Below are positions 1 to 15,000 of a stretch of DNA of 64,000 bases, one piece after another (the stretch's first letter is position 1; every line of letters begins with the position of its first letter). The notes below the pieces were generated by a model. That model saw only the letters and a list, made by a program, of their open reading frames with translations. It did not search any database and was not told where the DNA came from. Origin of the DNA: Chrysomallon squamiferum (lineage: Eukaryota > Mollusca > Gastropoda > Neomphalida > Peltospiridae). The position numbers and the translations under genes are program-made. The stretch is taken from NCBI GenBank assembly GCA_012295275.1, contig CM022665.1, forward strand, positions 43,140,152 through 43,204,151. The letters run 5' to 3'.

Positions 1-766
1 GAAATCCTTTCCAATCATGTCATTGTCATACATCATCTAGAAATATTTGATTAAAACAGTTTATAATATAATCAGAAATTACAAACCTATAACTTTAAAA
101 AAGGAAAATTATATAAACTTTTAAAATTATGGAAAAAAAATTTAATGTTCTTTTGTTTTTATTTGGGTTTTTTTAAAATAAAAGTAAATAAATAATTTTA
201 AAAATTTAAATTTAAGTAAATAAATAAAATAAAAAAGAAAGAAATGAAAGAAATTAACATATTTTCCAATATTTAAAATATCCTTCTAAATTGTTATTAT
301 TCATAATATATATATATTTTTTTTTCTAAACATTTGTATCTTGGTTGAAAGCAGCAAAGTAATTATAATTTTTATTATTATTATTATTATTTTAAAATGG
401 AAATAATAATAAATACATGAATCAAATATAAAAAAAAAAATAATAATAATAAATATTTTATAAATACAAATAAAATAAATAAAAATAAACAAATTCAAAT
501 AAAAAATAAATCTAGAAACAAAAAAAACTGATAAAATGAAATCAAATAAATAAATATATAAATAATATAAAAGAAAAGAAAAATTAATAAAAATAATTTT
601 TTTTTTAAATAAAAACAAATAAATAAAATAAAGATAAAATAAAATAGAATAAAATAAAATAAAATAAAAAATTAAATTAAATTAAACACACACACACACA
701 CACACACACACATAAAATAAAAAGAAATAAATTTAAAAAAAATAAAATAAAAAAAAAAATTAAATT

Positions 767-811
<45 letters not shown>

Positions 812-2180
812 AAATAAAAAGAAATATAATTTAAAAAAATTAAATATTAAAATAAACTAAACACATACAATGGCAAACTGAGTATCATCAGCAGGTAACT
901 CTAGTGTGACTGTTTCATTCCACTTTGGAAACAAAGTTTTTTTCTTTATGCTTGTTGTAAACACTTTCTTCTTGTCAACCATCAACACACAGAATGGGTC
1001 ACTGAAGCCTGAAATTGTTTCAAATAATTCAGAAATAACTAATTAAAAAAAATATATATATATATTAATTTAAAATAAATAGAAAGTATTTAAGATATAA
1101 TATTAGGTAACTAAGAAATAAATTTAGATGACTGAAACAATCTGACACAATTATTGTAAAAAATATGATATCACAATTAATTCTAAATAATTTAATTTAA
1201 CACATCAAAACATTCAAATTAATAAAATTATATTAGATAACTGAGAAATAAATTTTTTTTTTTTTTAGATAATTAAAAATTATTTTGAAAACTATAACAA
1301 TCTTCGAGTTAAATGTGAATCCATTTTAAATAATTTTAAAATGTGAAGAATTAATTTTACATATTGTTAGAAATAATTTGTAATAAACCAAAAATAATTA
1401 TTGAAAGTTATATTATAATAAGAAATATGTTTATAGCTAAAAAACAGATTCAAGAAACTGTTTCCATATTAAAAATGAAGAAAAGGATTTTGAAATAATC
1501 ATAGATTTAAATTAATTGTTTTAATTAAATGTTTTTTTAACTTTTATGAATATTATTTATTTTAACTAATGGGGTTTTCTTGGTGTTTTCTTTTTTTAAT
1601 TTTTCTATTTTATTAATATTATTTATCTTAACTGCACAACTTTCTATTCATAAAAAAATATGGGAAAATAAAGTTTTTTGGAAACTTTAAAATATAAAGA
1701 AATAATTTTTAAAAAAAATTCATCTTTGAAATAATTTTATATAAAACAAATTCCTAATTAATCCAGGTGCAAATCTTACCATTTCTGTCCATGGGAATAA
1801 GATCTTTGGCCTGCAGAATAGTCAGTTCAAGAATGGTTTTACCTGAAAACAAAAATATTATTATGAATCAGTACAATAAAAATATTACAAAGAAATACTA
1901 TTTACAACTGATATTATTATTATTATTATCATTAGTAGTATTACTATTACTATTATTATTAGTAGTAGTAGTAGTAGTAGTAGTAGTATTACTATTACTA
2001 TTATTATTATTATTACTATTACTATTATTATTATTACTTTTATTACTATTATTACTATTACTATTATTATTATTATACACAAAATATGCTAAGCTCTCAT
2101 GAAAAGTTATATTATTTACATTTTATCAAAAAATATCAAAAATTTTAAACATTTAATAAATTAATAAGCAAATAATAATG

Positions 2181-2214
<34 letters not shown>

Positions 2215-2230
2215 TAACAATAACAATAAC

Positions 2231-2274
<44 letters not shown>

Positions 2275-5114
2275 CAACAGCAATAATAATATTATTATTA
2301 TTTTTATTATTTTTACCCTGGAGGTATTCTTCAACATAGGATGTACTTGATGTCTTTGTAGCCTGAAATTTAAAAGCACAGAAATAATTAGATAGTTTAC
2401 ATTTCAAAAATATATACACCAGAAAATCTCAACGGTTAGAATGAATATATTATCTGAGTTATTCTACATATCATTTTAAAATATTCATTTCAAACTTCCT
2501 TAGTGAAAATAGATCAGTTTTATATAAAATATTGGGATTTTTTTTGGTTTGTTTATTATTATTATTATTCTTATTTTTCTGATTATTTTAGTATTATAAT
2601 TAGCAGAAAAGCTTCTTTTTAACAATATATTAATTACTTTTTAAATTAATATTTTGGTACCGAGGAAAAAAAAAGAAGTAATATTTTATTAATTTTCTAT
2701 TTACATTTTTCTGGTCATAGTATTTTGTAAATATATACTTCCCCAATTCTTTATGGTGATATTATAAATAAAGGTATATATAAAATTTCTACAGTGCATG
2801 CAATACTGTACAACCTGCTACAAAAAAAAAAAAAAAAAGAAGAAGAAAAAGAAAGCACATTTCAAACTGTTTTTCTTTTTTAACATGAAATGAAAAATGA
2901 GTTGGACAACAAGTTCTGTAAACTTGTTTAAATTCACAGGTCTCGGTATTTGATTAAGTCTGGGTGTGTGTATGTAGGTGTGTGCATATGTGTAAATACA
3001 ATTATAGTCAAATACACACACAGTGACACACACCTAAATACACAACATATATAAAATATATGTAAAAGTTTTCATCATATGTATTTTACATATTTTTGCA
3101 TGTGTATGGAAGTTCATAATGTATTTTTAACTTGTTTTTGTATTTATTATAAATGTTTCCTTTCAAGGATAGAATGTAAGAAATAATTTGAAAAGTAATA
3201 CTGAACATCTTTTAATGTTACATAATTCATTATTAATTTGGCCAATACAAAATATTAAAACTGTTACATGTAATTTATTTTAAATAAATAGAAAGCAATT
3301 AAAACTGTTTTATTATACTTATGCTTATGTTGTACTATTTTTATTATTATTACTTATTTATTTATATATTTTTCTTATATTAGACCAGTTTTTGCATGTA
3401 TTAAACATTTTAATATTCCTTTAAACACATAAAACTTCTGAACATGATCAAACATTTGTTTGTAAACAAGAATAAAATTGTTTCAACTGAGTATTTTTTC
3501 CTTGTTACAATCTTGTTATTTTTAATTAACATTATGAATGGTAAACATAGAAATTTGAGAGAAGTTTGTATTTACATTTTTATGAAATACATGATCACAT
3601 GGTCAGGAAATGTTTTCTGATTGGCCAAACTGCTATTAATTGTTATTAGCTGTATATTTATGAACGTAGTTCTGTTTAATTGTTACAGACACAAAACCAT
3701 TCATTAGCAAACAAAAGTTTTAAAGTCTATTCAGAGTTATTCAAATGACCAAACTATAACATCCACTATTAGAAATTATACACCAGAGAAAAAACCCAGA
3801 ATTCTATTTTAAGAAACTAAATATACACATAACCCTTCGTAAAAGAATAGCCTTCACTATTAGTAAACAAATACCAAAGAGAAAAAAATACAAACCAAAA
3901 ACAGACTTCTATTCTAATAAACTAATAAATAACATTACACAGAAATTTATCTTTGGTTTATCCTTCATGAAAATTATAATAATCAAACTAATAGAAGAAC
4001 AAAAAAAAATGACAATAAACATGATGAACATTTTTTTAAAATTAAAACACTTTTTTAAAAAACAATTTTAACAACCAAAATATCGTAATCAAATCAATGA
4101 AACAAAAATGACTATATATGAAGAAGATCTAGTATGTTTGATGAAAACATTTGATAAATTAAAACATTTAAAAAAAAACGAAATATAATTTTTAATTTGA
4201 AAGAAATAAATTTTCATCTTCATCAAATAAATAAATGAATAAATAAATAAATAAACAAAAACTGACAGTACATAAAGAAGATCTGGCAAATTTGATAAAA
4301 ACTTTTTATAAACTAAAAAATACTTTTAAAAAAAAATGAACGGAAAACAACAAAAACAACAGCTGAAATAAACATGCATGCAAAACATAAAATAAATTCC
4401 TCTTTTATAATTAAATAAAACAGAACTAATAACAAACTAAAAAAGAATTGACAATACCAATGTAGATGGATGATGATAAAAACAAATCTGTGGATGATAA
4501 TAATCATTATGAAATATAATAAAATAAAAACAATAATAACAATGATAATTATTATTATCATGTTTTCTGACCCTCATTGAATGTTTACTCGGAAATAAGA
4601 AATATAATAATAATAATAAGGATTGGGATAACAATTACAACATCAACAACAACATAACAATAATAACACAACAATAACAAAATTAAATTATGATGATGAT
4701 AATAATGACAATAACAACATCACAAACACAACAACAATAGCAGCAACAATAATAAAATAAAATTATGATAATAATGATAACAATGACAACATCACAAACA
4801 TAAAAATAGCAGCAACAATAATAAAATAAAATTATGATAATAATGATAACAATGACAACATCACAAACATAAAAATAGCAGCAACAATAATAAAATAAAA
4901 TTATAATAATAATGACAACAGTGAATACAACATTACAAAGCATAACAACAATAGCAGATGATGATAATAATGAAGCCAGATATAATAATATTAATGAAGA
5001 GAATGATGAAAACAAAAAAATAATAATAATAAAGCTAAAACTTTTGACAATAAACAAATGAAGTTAAAACAGAATTTGACAAGGTGATATTAATATATTA
5101 TATTAAATAATAAT

Positions 5115-5161
<47 letters not shown>

Positions 5162-5409
5162 AAATAAATTATATATATATTAAAATTAATATTAAAATTA
5201 ATTAAAATAAAATAAAAATTAAAGAAAAATTTTAAAATATTACTAAAATTAAATAATAAAGTTTAATTACATTGTGGTCCTGTATAATCATATTAATACA
5301 CATAGCAATAATTCAATAATGCTGATAATAAACAAAAATAATCACAAATAACAGTAAAATCAAAATAATAATGACAAATTAAATTAAAAAACAAAATTAC
5401 ATTAATATA

Positions 5410-5440
<31 letters not shown>

Positions 5441-5533
5441 TGATGATAAATATAAAAATACTGAAAAATGCTGATAATAATAATATAAATGAAAATAAGT
5501 AAAAAGTAGCAAATTATAATTATATTAATGACA

Positions 5534-5567
<34 letters not shown>

Positions 5568-6032
5568 TAATAACAATAATGACAATGATAATAATGAAAA
5601 AAGCAAGGTATAATAATATAAAACAATAACAACAATGACAATGATAATAATGATAAAAACAAGGTATAATAATATAAAACAATAACAACAATGACAATGA
5701 CAATAATGATAAAAGCAACGAATAATAATATAAAATAATAACACTGACACAATGACAATAATAATAATAACAATAAAAGCAAGGTATAATAATATAAAAC
5801 ACAATAACAACAATGATAATAAAAAACAAGGTCTAATGATGTTAATGTCTTAGAAAGCACCACTTAGTACAGCCACCGATTCTCAGACAAACTCCAAACA
5901 ACCATTTACTTTCTAGACCATGCTGCACAAACACATAAAAGAACAACATGCGCTGGTCGCTAAAAGACCAGGCAAGGCTAAATAGAATACCTGCTCTTCA
6001 CTGTCCGATTGGATGCGAATAAATGCCTTGCT
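1..6032 (-). CDS. SMP/C2 tether exons 15-19: linker and third C2 domain (cut by window edge)
   Basis: Exons 15 (5991-6032, SKAFIRIQSDSEEQ) and 16 (2317-2362, ATKTSSTSYVEEYLQG) are short linker exons of 42 and 46 bases. Exon 17 (1780-1842) begins a third C2 with GKTILELTILQAKDLIPMDR. Exon 18 (869-1008) has GFSDPFCVLMVDKKKVFTTS and LFPKWNETVTLELPADD. Exon 19 (1-36 and beyond) starts MMYDNDMIGKDF. The MDRNGFSDPF loop and the YDND loop are the acidic calcium-binding pattern. Splice phases match throughout. Stop codon and 3'UTR lie outside the window. Introns of 3.6 kb (2363-5990) and 4.5 kb (6033-10569) are almost wholly repeats. Confidence 0.8.
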
Positions 6033-9000
6033 CTGTTGTCGAAGAAATTGAGACGATTGAGAAAATGGAAATGTTAAAATAGTAAGTTTTTGAGGTATAA
6101 TCAAATTACATTTTGTATGCTTCAGTTTTTTTGTGTTTTTTTTACTGTTTTATTTGTTAAGACAGTAAAATAAGATTACGAGATATGGAGACTGATGATG
6201 TGCCTGTTTTTTATTGCAACAACAATTTGTATTTAAAGAAATTTAAATAATAAGAAAAAGTCCTGATAGACTGAGTAAAGCATTTTTTTTGCGATGTTCA
6301 TGTATACTCAGTCTGTTTAGGATTTTTAACTATTTTACAGAATTGAAAAAATAAATAAATAAATTTTAAAAATGTCACCATAAACTTATTAATTTATTGT
6401 TCTTTTTTTATTATATCAATGTCTGGTGAACACATTTTTTTTGTTTGTTTATAAAATATAAAATATCAACAATGTTGTTGGAAGTATACAAAACATTTGG
6501 GCAATTTGATCATACCATCAAAAGCATTTCTTTATTATTTAGAAAACTACATTAACTAACATCTAAATTAATAAAATGAGATATATTAAAAAAAATGTTT
6601 TAACTATCTTAAATATCTAATCTATCAGAAGCAAGTGATACTTTATATCAATTTATGTATTTTAATTAAGTTAGTTCTATTACACAGAAAAAATTAATTA
6701 TCAATAATATAAAGAAATATATGTAAAGTCTATGTGATGATACAGAAAAATTTAATTATGAACAACATAAAGATATATACATAAAGCCTATCCGATTACA
6801 CAGAAAAAAATCAATTAATCTAAAAACATACTTCTATTTATAAATTACTGTTAAATATAAAATGTTATATTTTATTTAGCTTTTTATAAAGATGAAGCAA
6901 TGGTTAGCAAAATACTATATAATTTAATATAAATTTATTAACATTGAAGTAAGCAAAATATATGAAATTATAACTAATAAAAGCTGTTTAACTAAAAAAA
7001 AGTCATAATAATAAATAAATTAATTAATGAATAAAATTTTTAATGATTTTTAAGCTTTTTGTATGCAAAAAAAAATAAAAAAAATAAAAGTAAATATGCA
7101 CAAAATATTTCGCACATTGAAAAAACAACATATTCACTTGTACACTCAAGGATATGCAGTCGTGCATCAGATATGCACACACAACAAACATACACACAGA
7201 CAAACTCTCATATATCATTTTTTACTATTTGATCATTTCCACATGTGAAGAGGAGAAATAGAAAAGCTAATGGTGGGGTTTTTTCAAAAGCATAAAGTGA
7301 TACAATTATAGATTTTCTAATCAATTACTTTTACATAAATATAAAATTATAATATAAATTGAAAAAAAAAAAAGAAGAAATGTATAAGAAAATGTGACTG
7401 ACCTTTCAAATAGTATAATTTTCATATTTATAAATATGTAAATGAAGTATGAATGAAAAGAATCAGACACACTTTATTCTCAATTCATTTTTACATTCAC
7501 ACTAATTACAGTTTCAGAACATGACAAATTTTAACACATAAAAAACCCAATGAAGATGAATTAAACAAGAAATAATATTTATGAATGTTTATTAGAAAAT
7601 AATATTTATGAATACTTAAAAGAAATAATATTTATGAATGTTTATTTGAAAATAATGTATATGAATACTTGAAAGAATTAATATTTATGAATATTTATTA
7701 GAAAATAATGTATATGATGAATTCTAAAAAGAAATAATATTTATGAATGTTTATTAGAAAATAATGCATATGAATACTTAAAAGAAATAATATATATGAA
7801 TGTTTATTTGAAAATAATGTATATGAATGCTTAAAAGAAATAATATATATGAATGTTTATTAGAAAATAATGTATATGAATGCTTATAAGAAATAATATT
7901 TATGAATATTTATTAGAAAATAATGTATATGAATGCTTATAAGAAATGATGGTTATATTCTAGATGGGGAAACTAATTATTAATATATATAAATATGGGC
8001 AATTGATCATAGTTAACATATATATTTAAAATTAAGGTGTGCAACCACATTATATATATATATATATAAAAACAATAAATGTGATTTTGTGATGAAAGCT
8101 AGAATAGAAACCCTCTGCTGGCTACATGATGGGTTTCTTTTATTAATAAGCTACAGGAATTTTATATACATTTATACAAACACACAGGAAAACACATAGC
8201 ACAGACATTTTGCTGACAAGAAGAGAACCTTCAACCTATCACTCCTAATTATTTTCTAACATTAAGCAGTGAATATTCTATGAACATATATAAGCAAGAC
8301 ATATGCAGATGGAATTTACATGTAATGAAACATGTTATAGAGAAGTTATATATAATGAATGATGCTATCAAAACCACGCATAATGAAAGATGTTTTGAAA
8401 ATGTTACATTTAAAAAACAATGTAACAAGGTAGTAACATATAGTTAAAACCATAACAAAGAAGAAATGTAATGGAAACCATTTCCTATTACATATAATTA
8501 AAGATGTTACAAAGAGGTTACATATGAAGGATGTTACATACATTACATGTAATGAAAGACATTACAAAGAACTAACATATGAATAAAGATTTAAGAAAAA
8601 GTTTCCTAAAAGTTACATACGATGAATGTTACCAACAAATTAACAAATGATGAAAGACATTATGGAAACATCTTACACTAAATGATATGTATATGAAAGC
8701 ATGTTATACTAAATGATATGTATATGAAAGCATGTTACACTAAATGATATGTATATGGAAACATGTTACACTAAATGATATGTATATGAAAGCATGTTAC
8801 ACTAAATGATATGTATATGGAAGCATGTTACACTAAATGATATGTATATGAAAGCATGTTACACTAAATGATATGTATATGGAAGCATGTTACACTAAAT
8901 GGAAAGTCTACAGAAAAATGTTACAGTGAAGTTACACATAATGAAATACAATAAAAGGAAGTTACAATGCATTACAAGGAACAAAAAGTTACTGAAAAGT

Positions 9001-12000
9001 TACATATGATGAAAGATGTTACAAAGATGTAAGACATGATGAAAGACATTACAAAGACATGTTACATTAAATGGTAATTATGAAAGATGCAAACAGTGAC
9101 TGCTACAAACTATTCAACACTAAAGAAAAGTCATTTAAAGTAAAAAAAAAAAAAATACACTATTAAACTAAGCATCTATTACAAAAATTTCACTAAAATA
9201 TGTGAAAAAGCTTTCATTTCATAGTTAGATCCAAACACCAATAATAATAAAACTAAAAAATTTTAAATCTATATTTTAGCTTTTGTTTTAAATGATATTA
9301 TTTCACAGTTAGGGCCAAGCACCTATAGATATGCATGGTTATTTTATTATTATTGTTGTTGTTATATAAATATAAATATTATTTTAGATAAAATATTTAC
9401 AATACTTAGCTGTGAGATAAAGTATACCTGATTACTAACCTGTACCTAAAATCAAGCAAAATTTTACTTTTTAACAACAAAAAAACATGTACCTAAACTG
9501 TATAAGTGGTATTATGAACAAACAGGTTCCCAATATTTAAAATTATGTTATGAACATGGAAATTTTAGATACCAAAAATGCAGCATAAAGCAATTTTTTT
9601 ATTAAAAGCCTTTTAATTATTTTTTTTTAAATTTTATTAAATATTATTACTCATTTATAATTTATTGTTATCATTTTATGTTTTGTGATAAATAACTGTT
9701 TATTAAATACAATTTTTTTTTTTAAAACAATTTATTATTATTATTTTGATGACATTAGTGTGTGTGTGTATATATATATATACACATATTCAAAATGATT
9801 TTGTTTTTCTTTATCTTAAGTAAAGATACTGACAAAATTAATGTGTAGATTTTTGTATCTGATGGAAAACTATAATTATTGAAAAAGAAGGGAAAACGAC
9901 AAATTTCATTTTTCATAAACAAGTTATTTCTTATTGTTTTGAACATGTCTTTAGAAACACTTTAAAAAAATCACTTGAAAATTAATTTAAGTTCACAACA
10001 CCACAAATTCATTTTTAAAAACTAAACAAAAAACAAAAACCTGAAGCTTAAGATATTAACATAAACATTACATTTTTCATTTAAATTTATTAAAGCAAAT
10101 GTTGAAAAAGCGTCTTTTGATAATTAAAGTATATAAAATTTAAGTTAAAAGAATAATTCTTTAACTATAAAATAATATGAAATATACAAGATGTATGAAA
10201 AACAAACAAAATCAAAATTTAATGAAAGAGAAAAAATAAATAAATAAATAAATAATGATATGAAAATGAATGAAATTAAAAATTAAGCCCAAAATCTTAT
10301 TTTGAGATGAAATGTATATGATTTTTCAAATGATAAGTTTTAAAAGAAACATATTTTTACATCATCACTTTTATATCAAAATAGAAAACATCATGATGAT
10401 GATTTATTAATTTTTAGTTGTGATTTTATTCATGAATGATCAAATTGATGATGATCACACATCTAAAAATTTAAAAAATATTAATTACAGACAAGTTTTA
10501 GTCATTTGTCAACGTAAACACAGCAGAAGTACAAAATTACAAAAAACAAATAAAAAACGGAATACTTACAACTGATCCAGGAGAGACCATATCTTCTGTG
10601 TACAGGTAATCCTTCTTCATCATACCTTCACTCACTGATCTGTACCTCTCTAGTAACAAAATCATATTTATAAAAACAATTTAAAAAAAAAAATTCTTAA
10701 ATTTTAAACACAAGAAACTTGAAATTAATGAAACTTAGTTTTCTTCTTCCTTCTTCATTTTTGTTTAAATGTTCAAAAAAAAATTTTAAATCAATAAATC
10801 AAAATAGAAAATTTTGAAATCTGATTTTACTTTATTTATTTATATATTTCTTTACTATTATTATTATAATTATTAATTTTTATTTATTTTTTTGATGTCT
10901 AATTAAATCTTGTATCTTACAACAGCTGTAATTTATCATATATAATTGTAAAGTGTGTGTGTGTCTCTGTGTATGTGTGTGTGTCTGTGTGTGTGTTTAT
11001 TACCTGATTTTGCCACTGAGGACACTGGTCTGAAGACCACAGACACTGTGACCTGACCACAAGACTTGTCCACTACATACCCCTCAGACGGCTTGTTGTA
11101 TCCCAGAGTCAGTGACCGCTTGATAATACAATTTTCTTCCTGAAAAAAAACATGAATATCAAAATGTGAGAAATTTTCACAAACATGTATTTAATAATAA
11201 ATAAATAAACACAACAGACACACACATGTAATGTAAAAAAATATATAAATAAATAAATAAATTTCTGTAAAAAAAAAAAAAAAAGTGTTTATATAAGAAA
11301 AATAAATAAATTTAAAAAATAAATAATAATAAATATACATTTTTGTTATTTAAAAGTTATTAAACAAAATATTTTTATAAATTTAAAATACTATTATAAT
11401 TTTTATTATTATTTTATTATTATTATTATTATTTTTATTATAAAAGTTTTAGTAGTAAATATTATTTCAATGTTATTATTGTTGTTATTTTTATTATTAT
11501 CATTATTATTATTATTATTTTAGATCCTATTCCACAATGAATTTTAAGTGTTATTTTATTTTGAACTTCAAAAAAAAAATCATAAATATAAACTAAACCT
11601 TACAACTTTAACTTTCAGTTAAGAAACTTTCTATTTAAACACTCTTAACAAATACAAAGAAAGACATTTATAAATGAAGTTAAATGTGTCCAGTATAAAT
11701 ACACAGATACACGTCTGAAATGAAAGTTACGTAAATTACCTCACTCAAAGTGAGATGAGCAGACCCCAGAAAGTCATCATCAATGATGTTTGTTCCATCC
11801 CAGTCAAACACAAAAAATGACAACGCTGTCTGAAAAACAGATAACACGTGCAATACGTTTATTACATTATTTAAGTGTACAATATAATATTATTTAAGTG
11901 TACAATATAATAATACTAAGAAGAAAAAGGAAAAGAAGAAAAGAAGAAGAAGGAAAAAGAATTTTAAAAATGTAAGAAAACTGTTCATGTTTGAAAAATA

Positions 12001-15000
12001 AATATAAAAAATATATTTAGAAAACCTGTTATCTTTTTTATTAATTTGTCACACATTTTTAAAAATATTGTCAATGTTTTTAATATTCTGATTTCAGAAA
12101 TTTGGTTGTACACAAATTAATTTCAAACTGTTTAAAAACACAAGCATATGGAATTTATTTATTTTATATAGTTAATAATAAAAGTAAAATTATAAATGAA
12201 CAAAAGTTGCCATTATTTATTAAAATTTCTTTATTAAATTTATCATATTCTGAGTAAATAATTATAAAAAATTTTCCATCAATTTTTTAAAAATAAAATG
12301 GGAAAAATAAATAATTTAAAAATTTAAAATGCAAAAATGAACTATAAATTTAAAAAAATTCAATAAAAAAGAAAGAACCAGTATATATCAAAATTAAATT
12401 TTCAAAATTTTTTTTTTTTTTTTTTTTAAATTTTACCTTTGTAAAATCTGCAACAAAAAACTCAACAGAAGATTCCCATCTGGGATTGCGTGTGTTGGGC
12501 ACATAGGGAGTAGTCAGAACCTGAAATATCAGAAACAGTTTAAATAAAATACACAAATATGCATACCAAATAATTATTAATTTCAAAGGAAAATATAACA
12601 TCAGACACTGTAGTTTTCATTTTTACATCATTATAACATTTTATTTTCAAATATATAAGGAAAAAATATTAAAAAAAACAAAACCACACACTTATTATTA
12701 AATAACTTTAATAAAATGCACCATTTGATATAAAACTTTCAAATTTCTGAACTTTCAAACTGTATTGTGACACCATAAAGGCAGATCATTCTGCTTCATT
12801 AAAGGCAGGCTATTCTGTTTTACTGAAGAGACAAAACAGGAAGCAGACTTACTCTCCTCCTATCACAGAAGAGCACACAGTAAGGGTCGGAAGCTCCAGT
12901 CTTGTCAGCTATTATCACATTTGTTGCTCCATGGATAACAGCGTAAACCACCCCAGCTTCTGAAGTAAGAAACAAAAATCTTCTTCAGAGAATGATGAGA
13001 TTCACAGTTTTTCATGATTTCCACTTAATTGTCAGAAAACTGAATGAATTCTCATGTAAATGAAAAGAGACGTATCATTTTAACAATTTATTACTGTATT
13101 TAATTTTTACAACTCTATAGATTGTCATCAAAAAAAAAAAAATAATAATAATAACAATAATAATAATAATAATAATAATAGTAAATAAAGAAATCAAATC
13201 AAATAATGTTTTAATTATTCCGTTCCAATTTTGAGCTCAATTCTGTTTAATGACTTTCTGAACATTTAAATAAAAATGAAAAAGCTTAAAGAAAACTAAC
13301 TTTCGTTAACTTCCACTTTCTTCTGTTTTGCTTCGTAATCGTCGAGGTTGATGGGTTCCAGGGCTGTGTAGTGCATCTTCATTGTCAGCTTGGAGCCATC
13401 TTTGTTCTCTATCTCCTTCTCAGCACTGACCAGTAAAATAGTTTTAATTGGATATATTAACATTTGATAAAAACTCAAACTAAAAATATTAATTAGCATT
13501 GGATAAAACTAAAAACAAAAATAATGGGCTTTTTAAATAATAATAAAATAAATAACTGAAATATTTTTAATTAGCAGTATTAATATTTGATAAACACTAA
13601 AAACAAAACCAAAAAATAATAAAAACAATAAATAAATGAAATATTTTTAATTAGCAGTGTTAACATTTGATAAAACAAATAAAAAAAATATACTTATTTC
13701 TTAAAACAATAAAATAAATAAACAAAATATTTTTAATTAGCAGTTTTAAATTTGATAAAACTAAAAATAATAAATAAACAAATGAATAAGAAAAATAAAT
13801 GAAATATTTTGAATTAGCATTATTAACATTTTATCAGACTAAAAAAAATTAGCAGTTTTAAATTTGATAAAACTAAAAAAAAAAGTAAAGTAAAAAAATT
13901 AAATGAAATATTTTTCATTAACAGTACTAACATTTGATAAAACTTTAAAAAATAAAACATATAAATGAAATACTTTTAATTAGCAGTATTTGACAAAACT
14001 TGAAAAATAAAAAAATCTTACAACTCTCTGACTTGAAAAGGAAAAGACGAAAGTCGAAACTCTACTTTCTCCAACACAGAACTGATCAGCAGCCTTTTGC
14101 ATTTGTGTTTCACCTCCAGCTGAACAAAACAACAGTTTAAATCTATTACACAATACATCTAAGTTATAACATTTACTAGGTTATTATAGAATTTGAAAGT
14201 TAAAATATTTACTAGGTTATTACACAGTTTGAAAGTTATAACATTTACTAGATTATTTTACCAGTTTATACAATGTGAAAAAATTACATTTTAACATTTT
14301 ACAAATGTATTTGAAAGAATTAAAATATAATATGTATTGTGTAGAATTTTGAAAGTTAAAATATTTATAAGGTTATTACACAATTTTTGAAAATTTATAA
14401 TATTTAATAGTTTATTTTTTACACAGTCTGAAAAACTAGTTTAACACAATTAGGTTATAATATTTACTAGCTTATTATACAATTTGAAAATTATATTTGA
14501 AAAAAACCAGTTTTTATACAATGTGAAATAATTACATTATAACAGTTTTATTGTATTTAGTAGTTTATATTTATTTGAAAGCTTATAAAATTAAAATATA
14601 GTTTATACAGTTTTGTGTTATTATTTTATTTATTATACAGTTTTCAGAGTTATATTTAGCTGGGGTTTTTCAAAAACCTTGTCATCAGCCAAATTATAAA
14701 TGAAAAAACTAGTTTATTATACACAATTTGAAGGATATAAGTTATAATATTTACTAGTGTATTATACAGTTTGAAAAAACTAGTTTAAAGAGTTATTACA
14801 TCTTACAGTTTAGTTATTACATTTTATTTTATTTTATATCTTGTCAGCCAAATTATAAATGAAAAAACTAGTTTATTAGTTTATTAGACAATTTAGAAGG
14901 ATATAAGTTATGAAAAAATATTTACTATAAGTTTGAAGGATATTAACATTTATTATACAGTTTGAAAGAGTTATTACAGTTTGAAGGATATTAACATTTA

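Larger units (their letters stand above)
6033..10569. other. Intron 14 of the SMP/C2 gene
   Basis: 4.5 kb without a supported exon. Besides the 53-bp and 31-bp arrays it contains short (AAAT)n and (AT)n tracts (8051-8068, 9769-9785, 10236-10255). Confidence 0.5.

Noticed and set aside
1767-2102. 111-codon plus-strand reading frame rich in Leu/Val, and minus-strand Ile- and Asn-rich frames over the same DNA
   Set aside because: They are translations of triplet microsatellites; only the short C2C exon at 1780-1842 (minus strand) is real.
4683-5863. Long minus-strand frames with Ile, Phe, Tyr and Cys runs (up to 178 codons)
   Set aside because: They come from AAT/AAC repeats and have no codon or domain pattern of a gene.
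7557-8905. Regularly spaced repeats considered as a CRISPR-like array
   Set aside because: There are no unique spacers between the repeats, the units are head-to-tail minisatellites, and the DNA is animal.
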